Below, in pieces: positions 33,661 through 43,093 of a stretch of 51,053 nucleotides of DNA. A model generated the notes under the pieces. It saw nothing but the letters and a program-made list of their open reading frames with translations. It had not been told where the DNA came from and did not search any database. The translations under genes and the position numbers were made by a program. The first letter of the stretch is position 1; the number at the start of each line of letters is the position of its first letter. The stretch comes from an uncultured Fibrobacter sp. (GTDB taxonomy: Bacteria; Fibrobacterota; Fibrobacteria; Fibrobacterales; Fibrobacteraceae), in the NCBI GenBank assembly GCA_946414025.1, contig CAMKMX010000020.1:1-51053 (forward strand), written 5' to 3'.

Positions 33661-36210
33661 ATTTTGGGCGATAGCGGGTGCGGCAAACCCAGCTGGGTCA
33701 TTTTCACTATTGTTGTTTCCGTTGGAGTTCCCATTGCTGGAAACATTTGTGTTTTTGCTATTGCTGGAAATACCCGTGTTTTTGCTATTGCTGGAACCAT
33801 TCGTGCTACTACTGGAAACGACCGTGCTATTGCTAGAAGTGACGGCGCTGTTGCTAGAAACAATCGTACCGCTGCTGGAACTTTCTGCAGATGTGTTGGC
33901 GCTAGAACTGCTACCATCTGGTGAATCGGTAGAAGAATTGTAGTCTATACGGTCTGGGCAAGTGTTCGTGTTGCCTGGTTCCTGGGCGTATATCATGCCA
34001 CGTCCGCTACCGGCCAGGTAGATACGGCTATAGATGCAAGGGTCACCTACCACCATTGTGAGTTCGCCGAAACGGTGGTTGGCATCGCCAATGTCTGTCC
34101 AGGTTGCTCCGTTGTCTTCGGAACGGTAGATTGAATTGACGGGGTTACTCGTGTTGGCCATGCCTACAGCATAGATAGCGGGTGAGGAACCCTTTCCCTT
34201 ACCGAACCCTATGTAGGCGGCATAATCGAGCGAGTCAATCTTTGTAAAGGTGGAGCCTCCGTCAGTAGAATGATAAACGCCTTCTTTAGTAGTTCCAGTC
34301 CAAATGCCACCTCCGTTAACGCCCTGAACAGCCCAGAGGTCGCCCTCGGCGTTGGGGCTTGCAAAGATCCGAGCCTTGCTGTAGGCATAGTCCGCCAATT
34401 TCGCCATATCGCTTGCTGCAACCCAGTTCTTGCCACCATCGGTACTCTTGAATAGCTTTCCGACACTGGCGCTATAGATGTAGAATGTCTTTTCGGCTTT
34501 CTTGTCGGATACTACGTGGAATCCGGAAACGTCGTTGGAGGTGACACCGTTTGCCTTTGTCCAGCTGGCGCCATCGTCTGTGGAATAATAGACGCCATTA
34601 CCCGCCATATTCCAAACAATGGTAGAACCGTCAGCAGAAATAGCTGCGAAATTGTCTTCGTTGGTATAGGTGCTAGAACCCGCATACGGATTTACAGTCC
34701 ATGTGGGGAGAGCGCTTTGATTGGTCGTGAACTGCTTCCAAGTTTTACCACCATCGGTAGAGACGGCGCCCAGGCCCTTGGTGGCTTCCTTGTAAATGCG
34801 GATCATCTTTTCGGGCATAAGTCCGGCATAGTCGATGTCGTAGTTGGTGCCGGCTTCAATCTGGTGCCTTGTTTCCATAGGGCTGTCCAGATCGGTATGG
34901 TAATAGCCGTCGATGTCGCCAACCACACTTACAAGAGGAGCTCCCTTGGTGGTGCTTACATAACCAAGCGGAACGGTTTCTTCGATACCCTTGTCTGTAA
35001 ATTTCCAAGTGGGCTTGGCGTCGGTGGCGTTGGTGGTGCTCCAGATGCCGTAACCCGTCCCGAAAATCACGTTGTCCGGATTGGTGGGATTGATTCCAAG
35101 AGCCGATACCCAATGAGGGTTGCTGGTGGCATTGCTATGGGCAGATGCGGCATCAAAGGAACCGTTACGCATGATTTCACTCCAGGTGGAGCCGCCATCC
35201 TTGGTGTAATAGATGTATTCGTGAGGAACAAAGTTCGAAGAACTAGGACCGCCATTTCCACCCCAGCAGTTTGCTGTGGACACGGCCGCAGTGCTGCCAT
35301 CCCCGATGCTGGAAACGCCCACGAAACCCACGGACTTGCCTCCACAGGAGGCTGGCATGGACAATTCTTGAATTGCACCCGTAGAAATAGTGAACTTGTG
35401 GACATGGCCTCCGCTGGATGTCCCCTGGTCCAAGGGCTTTGTGTCGTTGCTGGTAATCCAGATTACATCACCTGCAACAGACATCTGGTAAATAGTCTTG
35501 GTGAAGGTTGAAGCCACTTGCGTAAATGATGAACCATCGGTGCTCTTGTACAGTCCGCCTGCATAGGGAGCGGCATAAATGTTGCCCTTGGAATCAAAGG
35601 CAACGGCACTTATTCCGTCTGTATTCGAGAAACTCGCGATAGTAGTCCAGCTCTGTCCGTTGTCTGTGCTTTTCAGGAGTCCGTTCTGGTTGGTGCCCAG
35701 GTAAAGAGTGCTGCCCTTGACTGCCAGCCGGTTGCCCATGCCACGACCTTCTCCGTTTCCGCCCAGGCAAATGGAACCGTTGCTTGTTAATTTAGCGGGT
35801 GCCGTTCCTGAAACGGTTTTTGAATTCAGGGGGTATTTTGTCCACGATACGCCTCCGTCAGTCGAACGGAAAACAGATCCTTCGGAACACCAGATGACAT
35901 CAGTATAGAGCCCGCCGGTCGTATAGACGTTCTTGTCGTCGGTAATGTCAACGGCCAGGGCGATAGAGCCCATGTCGTTGCCGCTGGTAAAGGAATCGTT
36001 TAGCGGAATCCATTCGGAAGCTGTTGCGTCCCAAAGGTAAGCTCCACCCACGTCGGTGCGGATGTAGGCCTGACCGGCTGAATTGAACGTGACTCCAGGT
36101 ACATAGCCGCCGCCCCAGTTCTGTATGCTGTTATAGACATAGGCGGCGTGGGCGGCAGAAGACAATAACGCTCCGGACAATACGACCTGAGTGATGGCGA
36201 ACTTGCTCAT
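33430..36210 (-). CDS. Secreted GH74 xyloglucanase with sorting tail
   Basis: A 926-aa exported enzyme. The signal (TQVVLSGALLSSAAHA) is followed by the GH74 start YVYNSIQNWGGGYVPGVTFN and AYIRTDVGGAYLWD, which contains the first catalytic Asp. Many ASP-box/BNR motifs of the two seven-bladed propellers are visible (FRSTDGGVSW, LKSTDNGQSW, YYTKDGGSTW, YYSTDDGASW, FKSTDGGKNW, YRSEDNGATW). A long Ser/Thr/Asn linker joins a tail (FAVDRGAITATFSALTAGRT) almost the same as in the GH5 neighbour. Substrate expected: xyloglucan. Shine-Dalgarno GGAGGAAGG precedes ATG. Confidence 0.93.
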   Translation of the reverse strand: MSKFAITQVVLSGALLSSAAHAAYVYNSIQNWGGGYVPGVTFNSAGQAYIRTDVGGAYLWDATASEWIPLNDSFTSGNDMGSIALAVDITDDKNVYTTGGLYTDVIWCSEGSVFRSTDGGVSWTKYPLNSKTVSGTAPAKLTSNGSICLGGNGEGRGMGNRLAVKGSTLYLGTNQNGLLKSTDNGQSWTTIASFSNTDGISAVAFDSKGNIYAAPYAGGLYKSTDGSSFTQVASTFTKTIYQMSVAGDVIWITSNDTKPLDQGTSSGGHVHKFTISTGAIQELSMPASCGGKSVGFVGVSSIGDGSTAAVSTANCWGGNGGPSSSNFVPHEYIYYTKDGGSTWSEIMRNGSFDAASAHSNATSNPHWVSALGINPTNPDNVIFGTGYGIWSTTNATDAKPTWKFTDKGIEETVPLGYVSTTKGAPLVSVVGDIDGYYHTDLDSPMETRHQIEAGTNYDIDYAGLMPEKMIRIYKEATKGLGAVSTDGGKTWKQFTTNQSALPTWTVNPYAGSSTYTNEDNFAAISADGSTIVWNMAGNGVYYSTDDGASWTKANGVTSNDVSGFHVVSDKKAEKTFYIYSASVGKLFKSTDGGKNWVAASDMAKLADYAYSKARIFASPNAEGDLWAVQGVNGGGIWTGTTKEGVYHSTDGGSTFTKIDSLDYAAYIGFGKGKGSSPAIYAVGMANTSNPVNSIYRSEDNGATWTDIGDANHRFGELTMVVGDPCIYSRIYLAGSGRGMIYAQEPGNTNTCPDRIDYNSSTDSPDGSSSSANTSAESSSSGTIVSSNSAVTSSNSTVVSSSSTNGSSNSKNTGISSNSKNTNVSSNGNSNGNNNSENDPAGFAAPAIAQNVHFAVDRGAITATFSALTAGRTTVSLMNSLGQVIASKNVNFTRGVNSVSLETNYQGTAFLVIRQGSQKLVKTVRLK

Positions 36211-36298
36211 GATTCCTTCCTCCGGGAAAAATTTCGGCAGTTAAACAACCCCGAAAAAATTGGGCATACTTGGTAAATATAATTAGTAGCAAAAAGAA

Positions 36299-36315
36299 GC
36301 GCCCCATAGGGGCGC
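36299..36315. terminator. Intrinsic terminator after the GH5 gene
   Basis: Stem gcgcccc/ggggcgc with loop ata. On the minus strand it is followed by TTCTTTTT. It separates GH5 from GH74 transcription although both run the same way, so they have separate promoters. Confidence 0.8.
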
Positions 36316-36340
36316 ATTTGAATTCTTTTTTTTGTGTCGT

Positions 36341-36571
36341 TTACTTTAGTTGAATGGCCTTGACCAGCTTTTGACTGCCCTGACGGATGACCAGGAAGGC
36401 GGTACCCTGATAGCTTGTTTCCAAGGAAACGCTGTTGGCACCGCGGGAGACGTTCACATTCTTGCTTGCAATTACCTGGCCCAGGCTGTTCATGAGCGAG
36501 ATCGTCGTGTGGCCTGCGGTAAGGGCGTTGAATGTGGCCGTAATGGCCCCGCGTTCGACGGTGAAGTAGAT
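36341..36571 (-). repeat. C-terminal tail module, copy 2 (GH5)
   Basis: The counterpart of 33430-33660. Most differences are single bases. Confidence 0.85.
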
Positions 36572-38512
36572 GTTTTGGGCGATAGCGGGTGCGGCAATGG
36601 CGTCGCTGTTGTTGGACCCGCTGCTATTCGGCTTGCTACTGTTGTTGCTTGCCGGAGCAGCGGAATTACTGCTTGCGGGAGAGGATGTACCTCCTAACGG
36701 TACAACCTTTGCGTTTGTCGCTCCGGCGTCAGTTGTGATTCTTTTTGCCGTGACGACACCCTCAATTTCCGGTTCGCCCTTGTTAAAGTCCTGCAGCACA
36801 TCATAGGAGCCATCGGCCTTATAGAGACGGACTTCGTCGATGACGATTGTTCCAGAAAGGCCTGTTCCATAGACATTCAAACCGAGAGCCATAACTTTAC
36901 TTTGGCTTCCTACCATGCCGTTGTTCGGCTTTGTGAAATCAAGACCGTTTGCGCCAAAGGGGACTTTGTATTCTGTCCAAGAGGTTGACTCTTCAGTGTT
37001 CTTTAGGTTGAAATCGCTCCAAACCCAATCGCCGGACATTTCAAAGATGCTGATGGTGTGCCATCCATAGTCTGCACCGGAAAGAGGAGCGTCCGTAACA
37101 TTGGTTTTCATTACAAAGGAGACTGCGTTGTAGTTAGACCAATTGGCGCCTCCGACCGAAATGCGCAACGTACCCACTTCGTTTGTGTCGTTACGGACAG
37201 CCTTGTAAGTGAGTTCAACAGATTGATTGGCGTCAGAACAGGCGGCCATTTTCTTATCGATAAAACTAGAACCTGTAAGGGCGGACAAACCATATACACC
37301 GCGGAGGGCGTTAATGACTTCCAAATCAACAATTTCTCCGATGGTTCCGTACTTGGATTGGCGCCTGATGTAGGCCATGTTGTCATATTGGTCTGCTTCA
37401 TTACCCATGTCCCACAGTATGGGAACAAGATTGTATTCTTTGGCGGCTGCGGCTACATCCTTGTGCCATTGGATGCGGCCATTCAGGTGGTTTTCAAGGC
37501 TGGTGCAGGGAACGTCCGGGGTACGGACATTGGCACCGAATTCACCGACAATGACAGGGTAGCCTTTGTCGGCATAGTTTTCTTTCATCTTCTTGAATTG
37601 CGCTTTGACATGGGCGCTGGTGTAGTAGTCCGGGTCCACCTGTTTTGCCCAAGCGTTGTAGCCGGCGTTGCGCTTGGGTTCGGATGAACTGATAAAGTCG
37701 GCGCCGTAGAAATACTGGGGGATGATCATTTCACCTGCGTTCCAGTCATCTTCTTTGGGCATAAGGGTATACTGGTAGGGGTCATAGTAGTGGACCTCAA
37801 ACATCAGACGCCCTTCTACATTATCTGTAGGGAACGTTGTTGAGGGGGCGTTTGCAACAGACTTGTCGATATCGGTGTTGAGCCCCTGGATGATCAACGT
37901 ACGCGTAGCGTTGTTGCCACCTGTAGCGCGGACTGCGTCAATGAATGTCTTGTAATAGGACATCAGCGTAGAAACATGCGCTGCGGTCCAGTTGTTTACA
38001 TTAGGGCCGGGTTCGTTTGCTCCTGCAAAAAGCAGGTGCTCGTCGTAATCCTTGAACTTGGTTGCGATTTGAGTCCAGTAGTCGCCCATTTTTTTGTTGA
38101 CATTGGCATCAACAGAGGTGCCGATGTTTTTCTGGAACCAGCCATTCGGTTCTTCGTGGTGAATGTTCAGAATGACATAGAAACCGTCGTTAATGGCCAG
38201 ATCCACTACAGTCTTGACGGAATCCAACCAACCGGAATTAATGATTCCATCCTTTGCATGAGTGTCCCAGGCGCAGGGAATTCGCACGGTTGAAAAACCC
38301 GCTGTCTTGATTCCGTCGAATACGGCCTTGGTCGGGAATGGGTTGCCCCATGCGGTAGGGTCGTTTGGAACTTCCATGGAGTTTCCGATGTTGAAACCGA
38401 AACCCATCTTTTCGACTAAGGTTGCCGCCTTGGGCAAATCGGCAGCAAGGGCCATGGAGCCGCTGGCCACAATGGCCAACCCAAACGCGGCAGACATTTT
38501 CAAGATATTCAT
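36341..38512 (-). CDS. Secreted GH5 cellulase with CBM11-like domain and sorting tail
   Basis: A 723-aa exported glucanase. The signal is ILKMSAAFGLAIVASGSMAL. The GH5 TIM barrel (about 28-390) begins KMGFGFNIGNSMEVPNDP and carries VILNIHHE, the acid/base Glu in FAGANEPG and the nucleophile in PVIVGEFGAN. A CBM11-like beta domain (about 430-590, RISVGGANWSNYNAVSFVMK, GTIVIDEVRLYKADG) follows, then a Ser/Asn linker and the shared tail. AAGG upstream supports ATG at 38512 over a TTG six bases earlier. It should cleave beta-1,4 or mixed-linkage glucans. Confidence 0.92.
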   Translation of the reverse strand: MNILKMSAAFGLAIVASGSMALAADLPKAATLVEKMGFGFNIGNSMEVPNDPTAWGNPFPTKAVFDGIKTAGFSTVRIPCAWDTHAKDGIINSGWLDSVKTVVDLAINDGFYVILNIHHEEPNGWFQKNIGTSVDANVNKKMGDYWTQIATKFKDYDEHLLFAGANEPGPNVNNWTAAHVSTLMSYYKTFIDAVRATGGNNATRTLIIQGLNTDIDKSVANAPSTTFPTDNVEGRLMFEVHYYDPYQYTLMPKEDDWNAGEMIIPQYFYGADFISSSEPKRNAGYNAWAKQVDPDYYTSAHVKAQFKKMKENYADKGYPVIVGEFGANVRTPDVPCTSLENHLNGRIQWHKDVAAAAKEYNLVPILWDMGNEADQYDNMAYIRRQSKYGTIGEIVDLEVINALRGVYGLSALTGSSFIDKKMAACSDANQSVELTYKAVRNDTNEVGTLRISVGGANWSNYNAVSFVMKTNVTDAPLSGADYGWHTISIFEMSGDWVWSDFNLKNTEESTSWTEYKVPFGANGLDFTKPNNGMVGSQSKVMALGLNVYGTGLSGTIVIDEVRLYKADGSYDVLQDFNKGEPEIEGVVTAKRITTDAGATNAKVVPLGGTSSPASSNSAAPASNNSSKPNSSGSNNSDAIAAPAIAQNIYFTVERGAITATFNALTAGHTTISLMNSLGQVIASKNVNVSRGANSVSLETSYQGTAFLVIRQGSQKLVKAIQLK

Positions 38513-38639
38513 AGTCAATCCTTTTTTTGTTAATATCCCGGTGTAAATATAACTTGAACCGGCGAAAATCCGTAGGCCGTCTTTGTTTACAATATGGACA
38601 TATTGTCCAAAATAAGTAGATTCGTAAGAATTGGGTAAG

Positions 38640-39533
38640 TTATCGCCGGCCCTTGTATTCCGCGATGGCCATGCCCATGACGATGGTGGCGGCTCCTGCC
38701 CAGGCCACAGGAGAGATGCGTTCCCCGATGGCTATCATGGCGGTGATGATGGTTACCAGGGGCAGGGCATAGACATAGTTGCTGGCCAGGACCGTACCCA
38801 GTTTTTCGAGGACGGTATTCCACGCCACATAGCCCAGTAGCGAAGAGAATATGGCGAGGCACAAGAAGTTAAACGCCACTACGGGTTCGGCGAAGTTTTC
38901 CCAGGGAATGGATCGCCCTTGCAGGTGTTCTGCCGCCATGAGGGGGATGGAACTGACAATGCTGTAGAAAAAAATTTTTCGGGTGATGAACAGGGTGCTG
39001 TACCGCGCCTTGAAGGGCTTGAGACTCAGGGAGTAGATGGTCCAGAGGATGGCTGCCGCAAAGGCGAGGAAATCTCCCAGGGGCGAAAGTTTCAATATGA
39101 ACTTGCCGTTGAGGACCACCAGCACCATCCCTATGAAGGTTAGCAGGGAGCCCAGGATTTGTCTGGACTTGAGCCGCTCGCTTTTGAACAGGAGCCCGCC
39201 AAAAATCATGATGAGCAGCGGGTTGGTACAGACGATGAGGGACACGTTAGAAGATGGTGACAGGGTGAGGGCCGTGTTTTCCGCCCAAAAGTAAAGCGTA
39301 CCGCCGGTGATGCCGCTGATGAACAGCAAAAACTCGTCCTTGAAGTTTTGCGCCAGGATTTTCTTGTGGTTTATGGCCAGCAACAACAGGTAGGTGAACA
39401 CGAACCGGATAAAGAACACCTGTACCGCCGAAAAACCGTGGGTCAGCAAGACCTTGGTACTCACAAAGCTCGTGCCCCAGAAGATTACGGTGGCAACGGC
39501 CAATATGTGCCAGATGGCGGTGCTGTTTTTCAT
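38640..39533 (-). CDS. EamA/DMT-family transporter
   Basis: A 297-aa inner-membrane protein with ten helices in two EamA halves. The first begins AVATVIFWGTSFVSTKVLLT, and the second has AAAILWTIYSLSLKPFKARY and LFSSLLGYVAWNTVLEKLG. DMT exporters move metabolites or amino acids; substrate unknown. Transcribed alone. Confidence 0.9.
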   Translation of the reverse strand: MKNSTAIWHILAVATVIFWGTSFVSTKVLLTHGFSAVQVFFIRFVFTYLLLLAINHKKILAQNFKDEFLLFISGITGGTLYFWAENTALTLSPSSNVSLIVCTNPLLIMIFGGLLFKSERLKSRQILGSLLTFIGMVLVVLNGKFILKLSPLGDFLAFAAAILWTIYSLSLKPFKARYSTLFITRKIFFYSIVSSIPLMAAEHLQGRSIPWENFAEPVVAFNFLCLAIFSSLLGYVAWNTVLEKLGTVLASNYVYALPLVTIITAMIAIGERISPVAWAGAATIVMGMAIAEYKGRR

Positions 39534-39540
39534 CGCGAGA

Positions 39541-39546
39541 AATGTA
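39541..39546 (-). promoter_or_regulatory. TACATT element abutting the EamA start
   Basis: On the minus strand TACATT, 7 nt, ATG; first T to A is 13 nt. Confidence 0.4.
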
Positions 39547-39555
39547 GAAATAAGA

Positions 39556-39724
39556 GACTAGGAGCTAGAATACAAGGGAGGGGCTAGAGACTAGAGATTA
39601 GGATTTAGTGAACAAGAATCACGCGCTTCGTGCGTCTGGAACGAATGGCGAAGCCATGATATTTTTCTCTAACCCCTAAATCCTAGATTCTAGCCCCTGA
39701 ATCCTAGATCCTAACCCCTGAATT
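39556..39724. repeat. Inverted heptad element I with inner hairpins
   Basis: Left arm with CTAG/TAGG words (gactagg, agctaga, ggctaga, gactaga, gattagg, 39556-39609). Right arm (39669-39724) of eight near-perfect units: ctaaccc, ctaaatc, ctagatt, ctagccc, ctgaatc, ctagatc, ctaaccc, ctgaatt. Between them are acgc-gcttcgt-gcgt and atggc-gaa-gccat (39645-39657). It fills the divergent spacer up to the glucokinase promoter. Confidence 0.85.
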
Positions 39725-39757
39725 ACTATATTCTTCTCGTATAACCTGGAGTTTTTT

Positions 39758-40825
39758 ATGGAAATCAAATGGCTTAATCCCGATGCGAAGTTTGACCGCC
39801 TGGTTTTGGCAGGCGATATTGGCGGCACCAACACGAACCTTGGCCTTGTGGGCTACAAGGACGGCAAGTTCACGCTGATTCTTGAAACGGTGTGCCCCTC
39901 CAAGGACATCGACGGTCTCGACGCTCCTATCCGCGAGACGCTCAAGCTCGCCGCCGAAAGCCGTGCCGACCTGAAGCCCAGCCACGTGTGCATCAGCGCC
40001 GCGGGCCCGGTGGCCGCCAACAAGTGTGTGATGACTAACTTGCCCTGGAGTGTAGATGGCGACGCCCTCACCGCGGCGACCGGCATCCCGACCTTTGTCA
40101 TCAATGACTTCATGGCCATCAGCTACGGTATCCCGACCTTGGACGTGGATGACCCCAAACAGATTTTCAAGCTTACCCATACCGACGGCAGCCAGCCAGC
40201 CCCCCAGAAGGCCACCAAGGCGGTCATTGGCCCGGGTACCGGCATGGGTGTTGGTTTCCTTGCTTTCGACGGCGAGAAGTACATCCCGGCAAGTTCCGAA
40301 GGCGGGCATTCCACCTTCGCTCCCTTCGACAAGGATTCGCAGGAGTTCCACGACTACATGGAAAAGAAGATCGGTACCGTGCCCGGCGTAGAACCGCTCG
40401 TATCCGGCATGGGGCTCCGCAACATGTACGAATGGTGGAAGGAGACTCGCGGCGTTCCCGATAACGAGGCCTTCAAGAAGATTGAAGAAACGGAACCCAA
40501 CGATCGCCCCAAGTACATCAGCCGCGCAAGCGATACCGACCCGGTGGCCGCCGAGATGATGCGCCTGTTCGTGAAGATGCTGGCCCGCTTTGCAAGCGAT
40601 GCCTCCACGCTGTTCTTGCCCCTGGGTGGCCTCTACCTGGCCGGCGGTACGGTGCAGAAGGACCTGCGCTGGCTCGAGCGCGACAACCTGTTCATGAAGT
40701 ATTTCGAAAAGAACTACAACCCGAACATCCGTCCGCTCCTGAATAAGATTCCGGTGTACATTATCAAGGATTACAGCATCAGCCTTTACGGTGCCGCAAA
40801 CGCAAGCCTGAACCTGCAGAAGTAA
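39758..40825 (+). CDS. glk: Glucokinase
   Basis: A 355-aa cytoplasmic kinase of the Glk (non-ROK) family. It has the phosphate-binding loop LAGDIGGTNTNLGLVGY, then NLPWSVDGDALTAATG, FVINDFMAISYGIP with the catalytic Asp, IGPGTGMGVGFLAFDG, EGGHSTFAPFD, and GGLYLAGGTVQKD near the end. It phosphorylates glucose released from cellulose. CTGGAG lies 6 nt upstream of ATG. Confidence 0.92.
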   Translation: MEIKWLNPDAKFDRLVLAGDIGGTNTNLGLVGYKDGKFTLILETVCPSKDIDGLDAPIRETLKLAAESRADLKPSHVCISAAGPVAANKCVMTNLPWSVDGDALTAATGIPTFVINDFMAISYGIPTLDVDDPKQIFKLTHTDGSQPAPQKATKAVIGPGTGMGVGFLAFDGEKYIPASSEGGHSTFAPFDKDSQEFHDYMEKKIGTVPGVEPLVSGMGLRNMYEWWKETRGVPDNEAFKKIEETEPNDRPKYISRASDTDPVAAEMMRLFVKMLARFASDASTLFLPLGGLYLAGGTVQKDLRWLERDNLFMKYFEKNYNPNIRPLLNKIPVYIIKDYSISLYGAANASLNLQK

Positions 40826-40836
40826 ATCTTACCGTT

Positions 40837-41427
40837 CTACCACGTGACGGTATGGCCGAAAACCTCTCCGGTGAATTTTCCGTCTTTGAAAGTAAGGTTT
40901 ACACTGCCGGTTTCGTTAAATTCGCGCACGGAGGGTTCGTAAGTCGCGGAACCCTTCATACTTAAATCCGGTGATGAAATTGACAATGATGAGAAGGTTT
41001 GGTTAAATGATCCTTTTACTCTTAGAGTTCCGTTTAACGTGGCATTGCAAATGTACTTGTCGGTAGTTGAGGTTATCTGCTTGACATTGTCTAACGTGTA
41101 AGTCAAATCTTCTATTGTTAGGCCGACATCTCCAGCAACGCTGAGGGAGCCCGTTGCCCTGACGGAACCCCCGTATGCTCCTTCTAATTTGACATCGATG
41201 TTACCAGAATTGTTTTCGCCAAAATCACTAGTTTTTTTTTCGGCAAAATTTTGATTAAGCGTTTCTTGTTCAAACGAGTGTATCGTATAGGCGATTAATC
41301 TATAAAGAATTTCATCAGGGATGTCGTCTTCGGCGCTTCTAGAAACTGTCGGCGTAGAACAGGCCGTAAGCAACAAGGCGATGGCCGTCATCACCGACAA
41401 GACGATTGTGTTTTTGCAGTTTTTCAT
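40837..41427 (-). CDS. Lipoprotein, unknown function
   Basis: A 196-aa protein with a lipoprotein signal (VLSVMTAIALLLTAC, Cys23). The mature part has alternating beta-type sequence (NIDVKLEGAYGGSVRATGSL, YICNATLNGTLRVKGSFNQT, SVNLTFKDGKFTGEVFGHTV) suggesting a beta-rich fold. No family recognised. A Shine-Dalgarno (AGGAGAAGG) is present. Convergent with glk (11-bp gap) and A+T-richer than its neighbours. Confidence 0.8.
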   Translation of the reverse strand: MKNCKNTIVLSVMTAIALLLTACSTPTVSRSAEDDIPDEILYRLIAYTIHSFEQETLNQNFAEKKTSDFGENNSGNIDVKLEGAYGGSVRATGSLSVAGDVGLTIEDLTYTLDNVKQITSTTDKYICNATLNGTLRVKGSFNQTFSSLSISSPDLSMKGSATYEPSVREFNETGSVNLTFKDGKFTGEVFGHTVTW

Positions 41428-41500
41428 AATCCCTTCTCCTAATGTTTCCGAATAAAAATAATATAAAATGATTCAAAAAGTTCAAATTACGACATTTTTC

Positions 41501-41508
41501 TAAATTTG
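41501..41508 (+). promoter_or_regulatory. TAAATTTG element abutting the RhlE start
   Basis: An exact TAnnTTTG. First T to A of ATG is 13 nt. Confidence 0.55.
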
Positions 41509-41513
41509 GCCCC

Positions 41514-42932
41514 ATGCTTTTTTCTGAACTCCCTCTGGCAAACCCCTTGCAGCGCGCTATCCGTGCCGTAGGTTACGAAACGCCCACCCCCATCCAGGAA
41601 CAGTCTATCCCGAGCCTTCTCGAAGGCAAGGACCTGCTGGGAATCGCCCAGACGGGCACCGGCAAGACGGCGGCATTCGCCCTGCCGATTTTGCAGCTGC
41701 TTCTGGATTCAGGAAAGTTCCGTGCGCCCAAGACCTGCCGGGCCCTGATCCTGCTTCCTACTCGGGAACTTGCCATCCAGGTGGAGGAGTGCTTCAAGCA
41801 GTACGCCCAGTTTACGGCTATTTCCAGTACCTGCATCTTTGGCGGTGTGGGGGACGCCTCCCAGAAAAACTGCCTGGTTCGGGGTGTTGACGTGCTGGTG
41901 GCGACTCCCGGTCGTCTGCTGGATCTTATCGGCCAGAAGGCGGTTTCCCTGAAGGCCCTGGAATTCTTTGTGCTGGACGAGGCCGACCGCATGCTGGACA
42001 TGGGGTTCATCCACGATATCCGTAAGGTGGTGGCGCTTTTGCCACAGAATCGCCAGAACCTGTTCTTCAGCGCCACCATGCCCGACGACATCACCAAGCT
42101 TGCCGCTACAATCCTCCGGCCAAATCCGGTCCGTGTGGAGGTTGCGCCCCAGAGCACGCCCATCGAACGCATCCGTCAGGAACTCTACCGTATTGACAAG
42201 CGCCGCAAGGGGGCACTCCTGAAAGAGCTGTTGCTGGAACACACCGAGATGAAGAAGGTGCTGGTCTTTAGCCGCACCAAGCACGGCGCCGACAAGATTG
42301 TCCGGGTGCTGGAAAAGGCGGGAGTCAAGTGCGCCGCCATTCACGGCAACAAGAGCCAGACCCGCAGGCAAGAGGCCCTTAAAAATTTCAAGGACGAAAA
42401 AATCCGGGTGCTGGTGGCTACCGACATCGCCGCCCGCGGTATTGACGTGGACGACGTGAGTCACGTGTTCAACTACGACCTGCCCGACGTTCCCGAAACC
42501 TTCGTGCATCGCATAGGCCGCACCGCCCGCGCAGGCAAGGACGGCATTGCCATCTCGTTCTGTGCCCCCGACGAGGAGCAGGACCTGCGCGCCATTGAGA
42601 AGCTCACCAAGATAAAGATTCCCGAAGGGGACAAGGCCATATTCGAGAAGTTGCCGCCTCCGCAGAAGGAGACTCCCGAAAGCGAGATGCGCAACGCCCG
42701 TGGTCGCGGATTCCCGCGGCGCGAAAAACAGGCTCAGAATTCTAAACCGGCACAGACTCCTCCTAAAGCCCCCAAGCAGCAGCCCCAAAAATCGGCACAA
42801 CCTGTGCAACAGGCCAAATCGGAGCATAATTCCGAGCAGCTTCAAAAGGCGGGTTTCCACAAGCGCCGTCGCAATCGCCCTGGCTCAAAGGCCCGCCGCC
42901 GTATGCGGGAATCGGGCAATATTCCAAATTAG
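41514..42932 (+). CDS. rhlE: DEAD-box RNA helicase, RhlE-like
   Basis: A 472-aa cytoplasmic ATP-dependent RNA helicase. Motifs in order: Q motif (YETPTPIQEQSIP), motif I AQTGTGKTAAFALP, Ia PTRELAIQ, Ib TPGRLLD, II LDEADRMLDMGF, III SAT, IV VLVFSRTKHGAD, V DIAARGIDVDDVSHV, VI HRIGRTARAG. The tail from about 385 is basic and Pro/Gln-rich (RRRNRPGSKARRRM), a likely RNA tether. RhlE proteins act in ribosome assembly and RNA turnover. Monocistronic, ending before a strong terminator. Confidence 0.93.
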   Translation: MLFSELPLANPLQRAIRAVGYETPTPIQEQSIPSLLEGKDLLGIAQTGTGKTAAFALPILQLLLDSGKFRAPKTCRALILLPTRELAIQVEECFKQYAQFTAISSTCIFGGVGDASQKNCLVRGVDVLVATPGRLLDLIGQKAVSLKALEFFVLDEADRMLDMGFIHDIRKVVALLPQNRQNLFFSATMPDDITKLAATILRPNPVRVEVAPQSTPIERIRQELYRIDKRRKGALLKELLLEHTEMKKVLVFSRTKHGADKIVRVLEKAGVKCAAIHGNKSQTRRQEALKNFKDEKIRVLVATDIAARGIDVDDVSHVFNYDLPDVPETFVHRIGRTARAGKDGIAISFCAPDEEQDLRAIEKLTKIKIPEGDKAIFEKLPPPQKETPESEMRNARGRGFPRREKQAQNSKPAQTPPKAPKQQPQKSAQPVQQAKSEHNSEQLQKAGFHKRRRNRPGSKARRRMRESGNIPN

Positions 42933-42960
42933 AATAACGTTTCACAGCCCCTGATATAGT

Positions 42961-42998
42961 GATAAAAGGCGTATTTTTATGCCTTTTATCTTTTTTTT
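42961..42998 (+). terminator. Intrinsic terminator after the RhlE gene
   Basis: Perfect 10-bp stem gataaaaggc/gccttttatc, 10-nt loop, then eight T residues. Confidence 0.92.
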
Positions 42999-43093
42999 GT
43001 GAATTTTTGTCATTTTTTTGATTATTTTCATTCCGTTAGGTATTGCAGCATCGCGTGTTGCAGTGTATGCTGGTACAAAAAAAGGAGAGGTGT

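Noticed and set aside
43043..43093. Earlier ATG for the InlB-repeat protein
   Set aside because: It adds 17 residues before a normal signal peptide and lacks a ribosome binding site, whereas AGGAGAGG precedes 43094.
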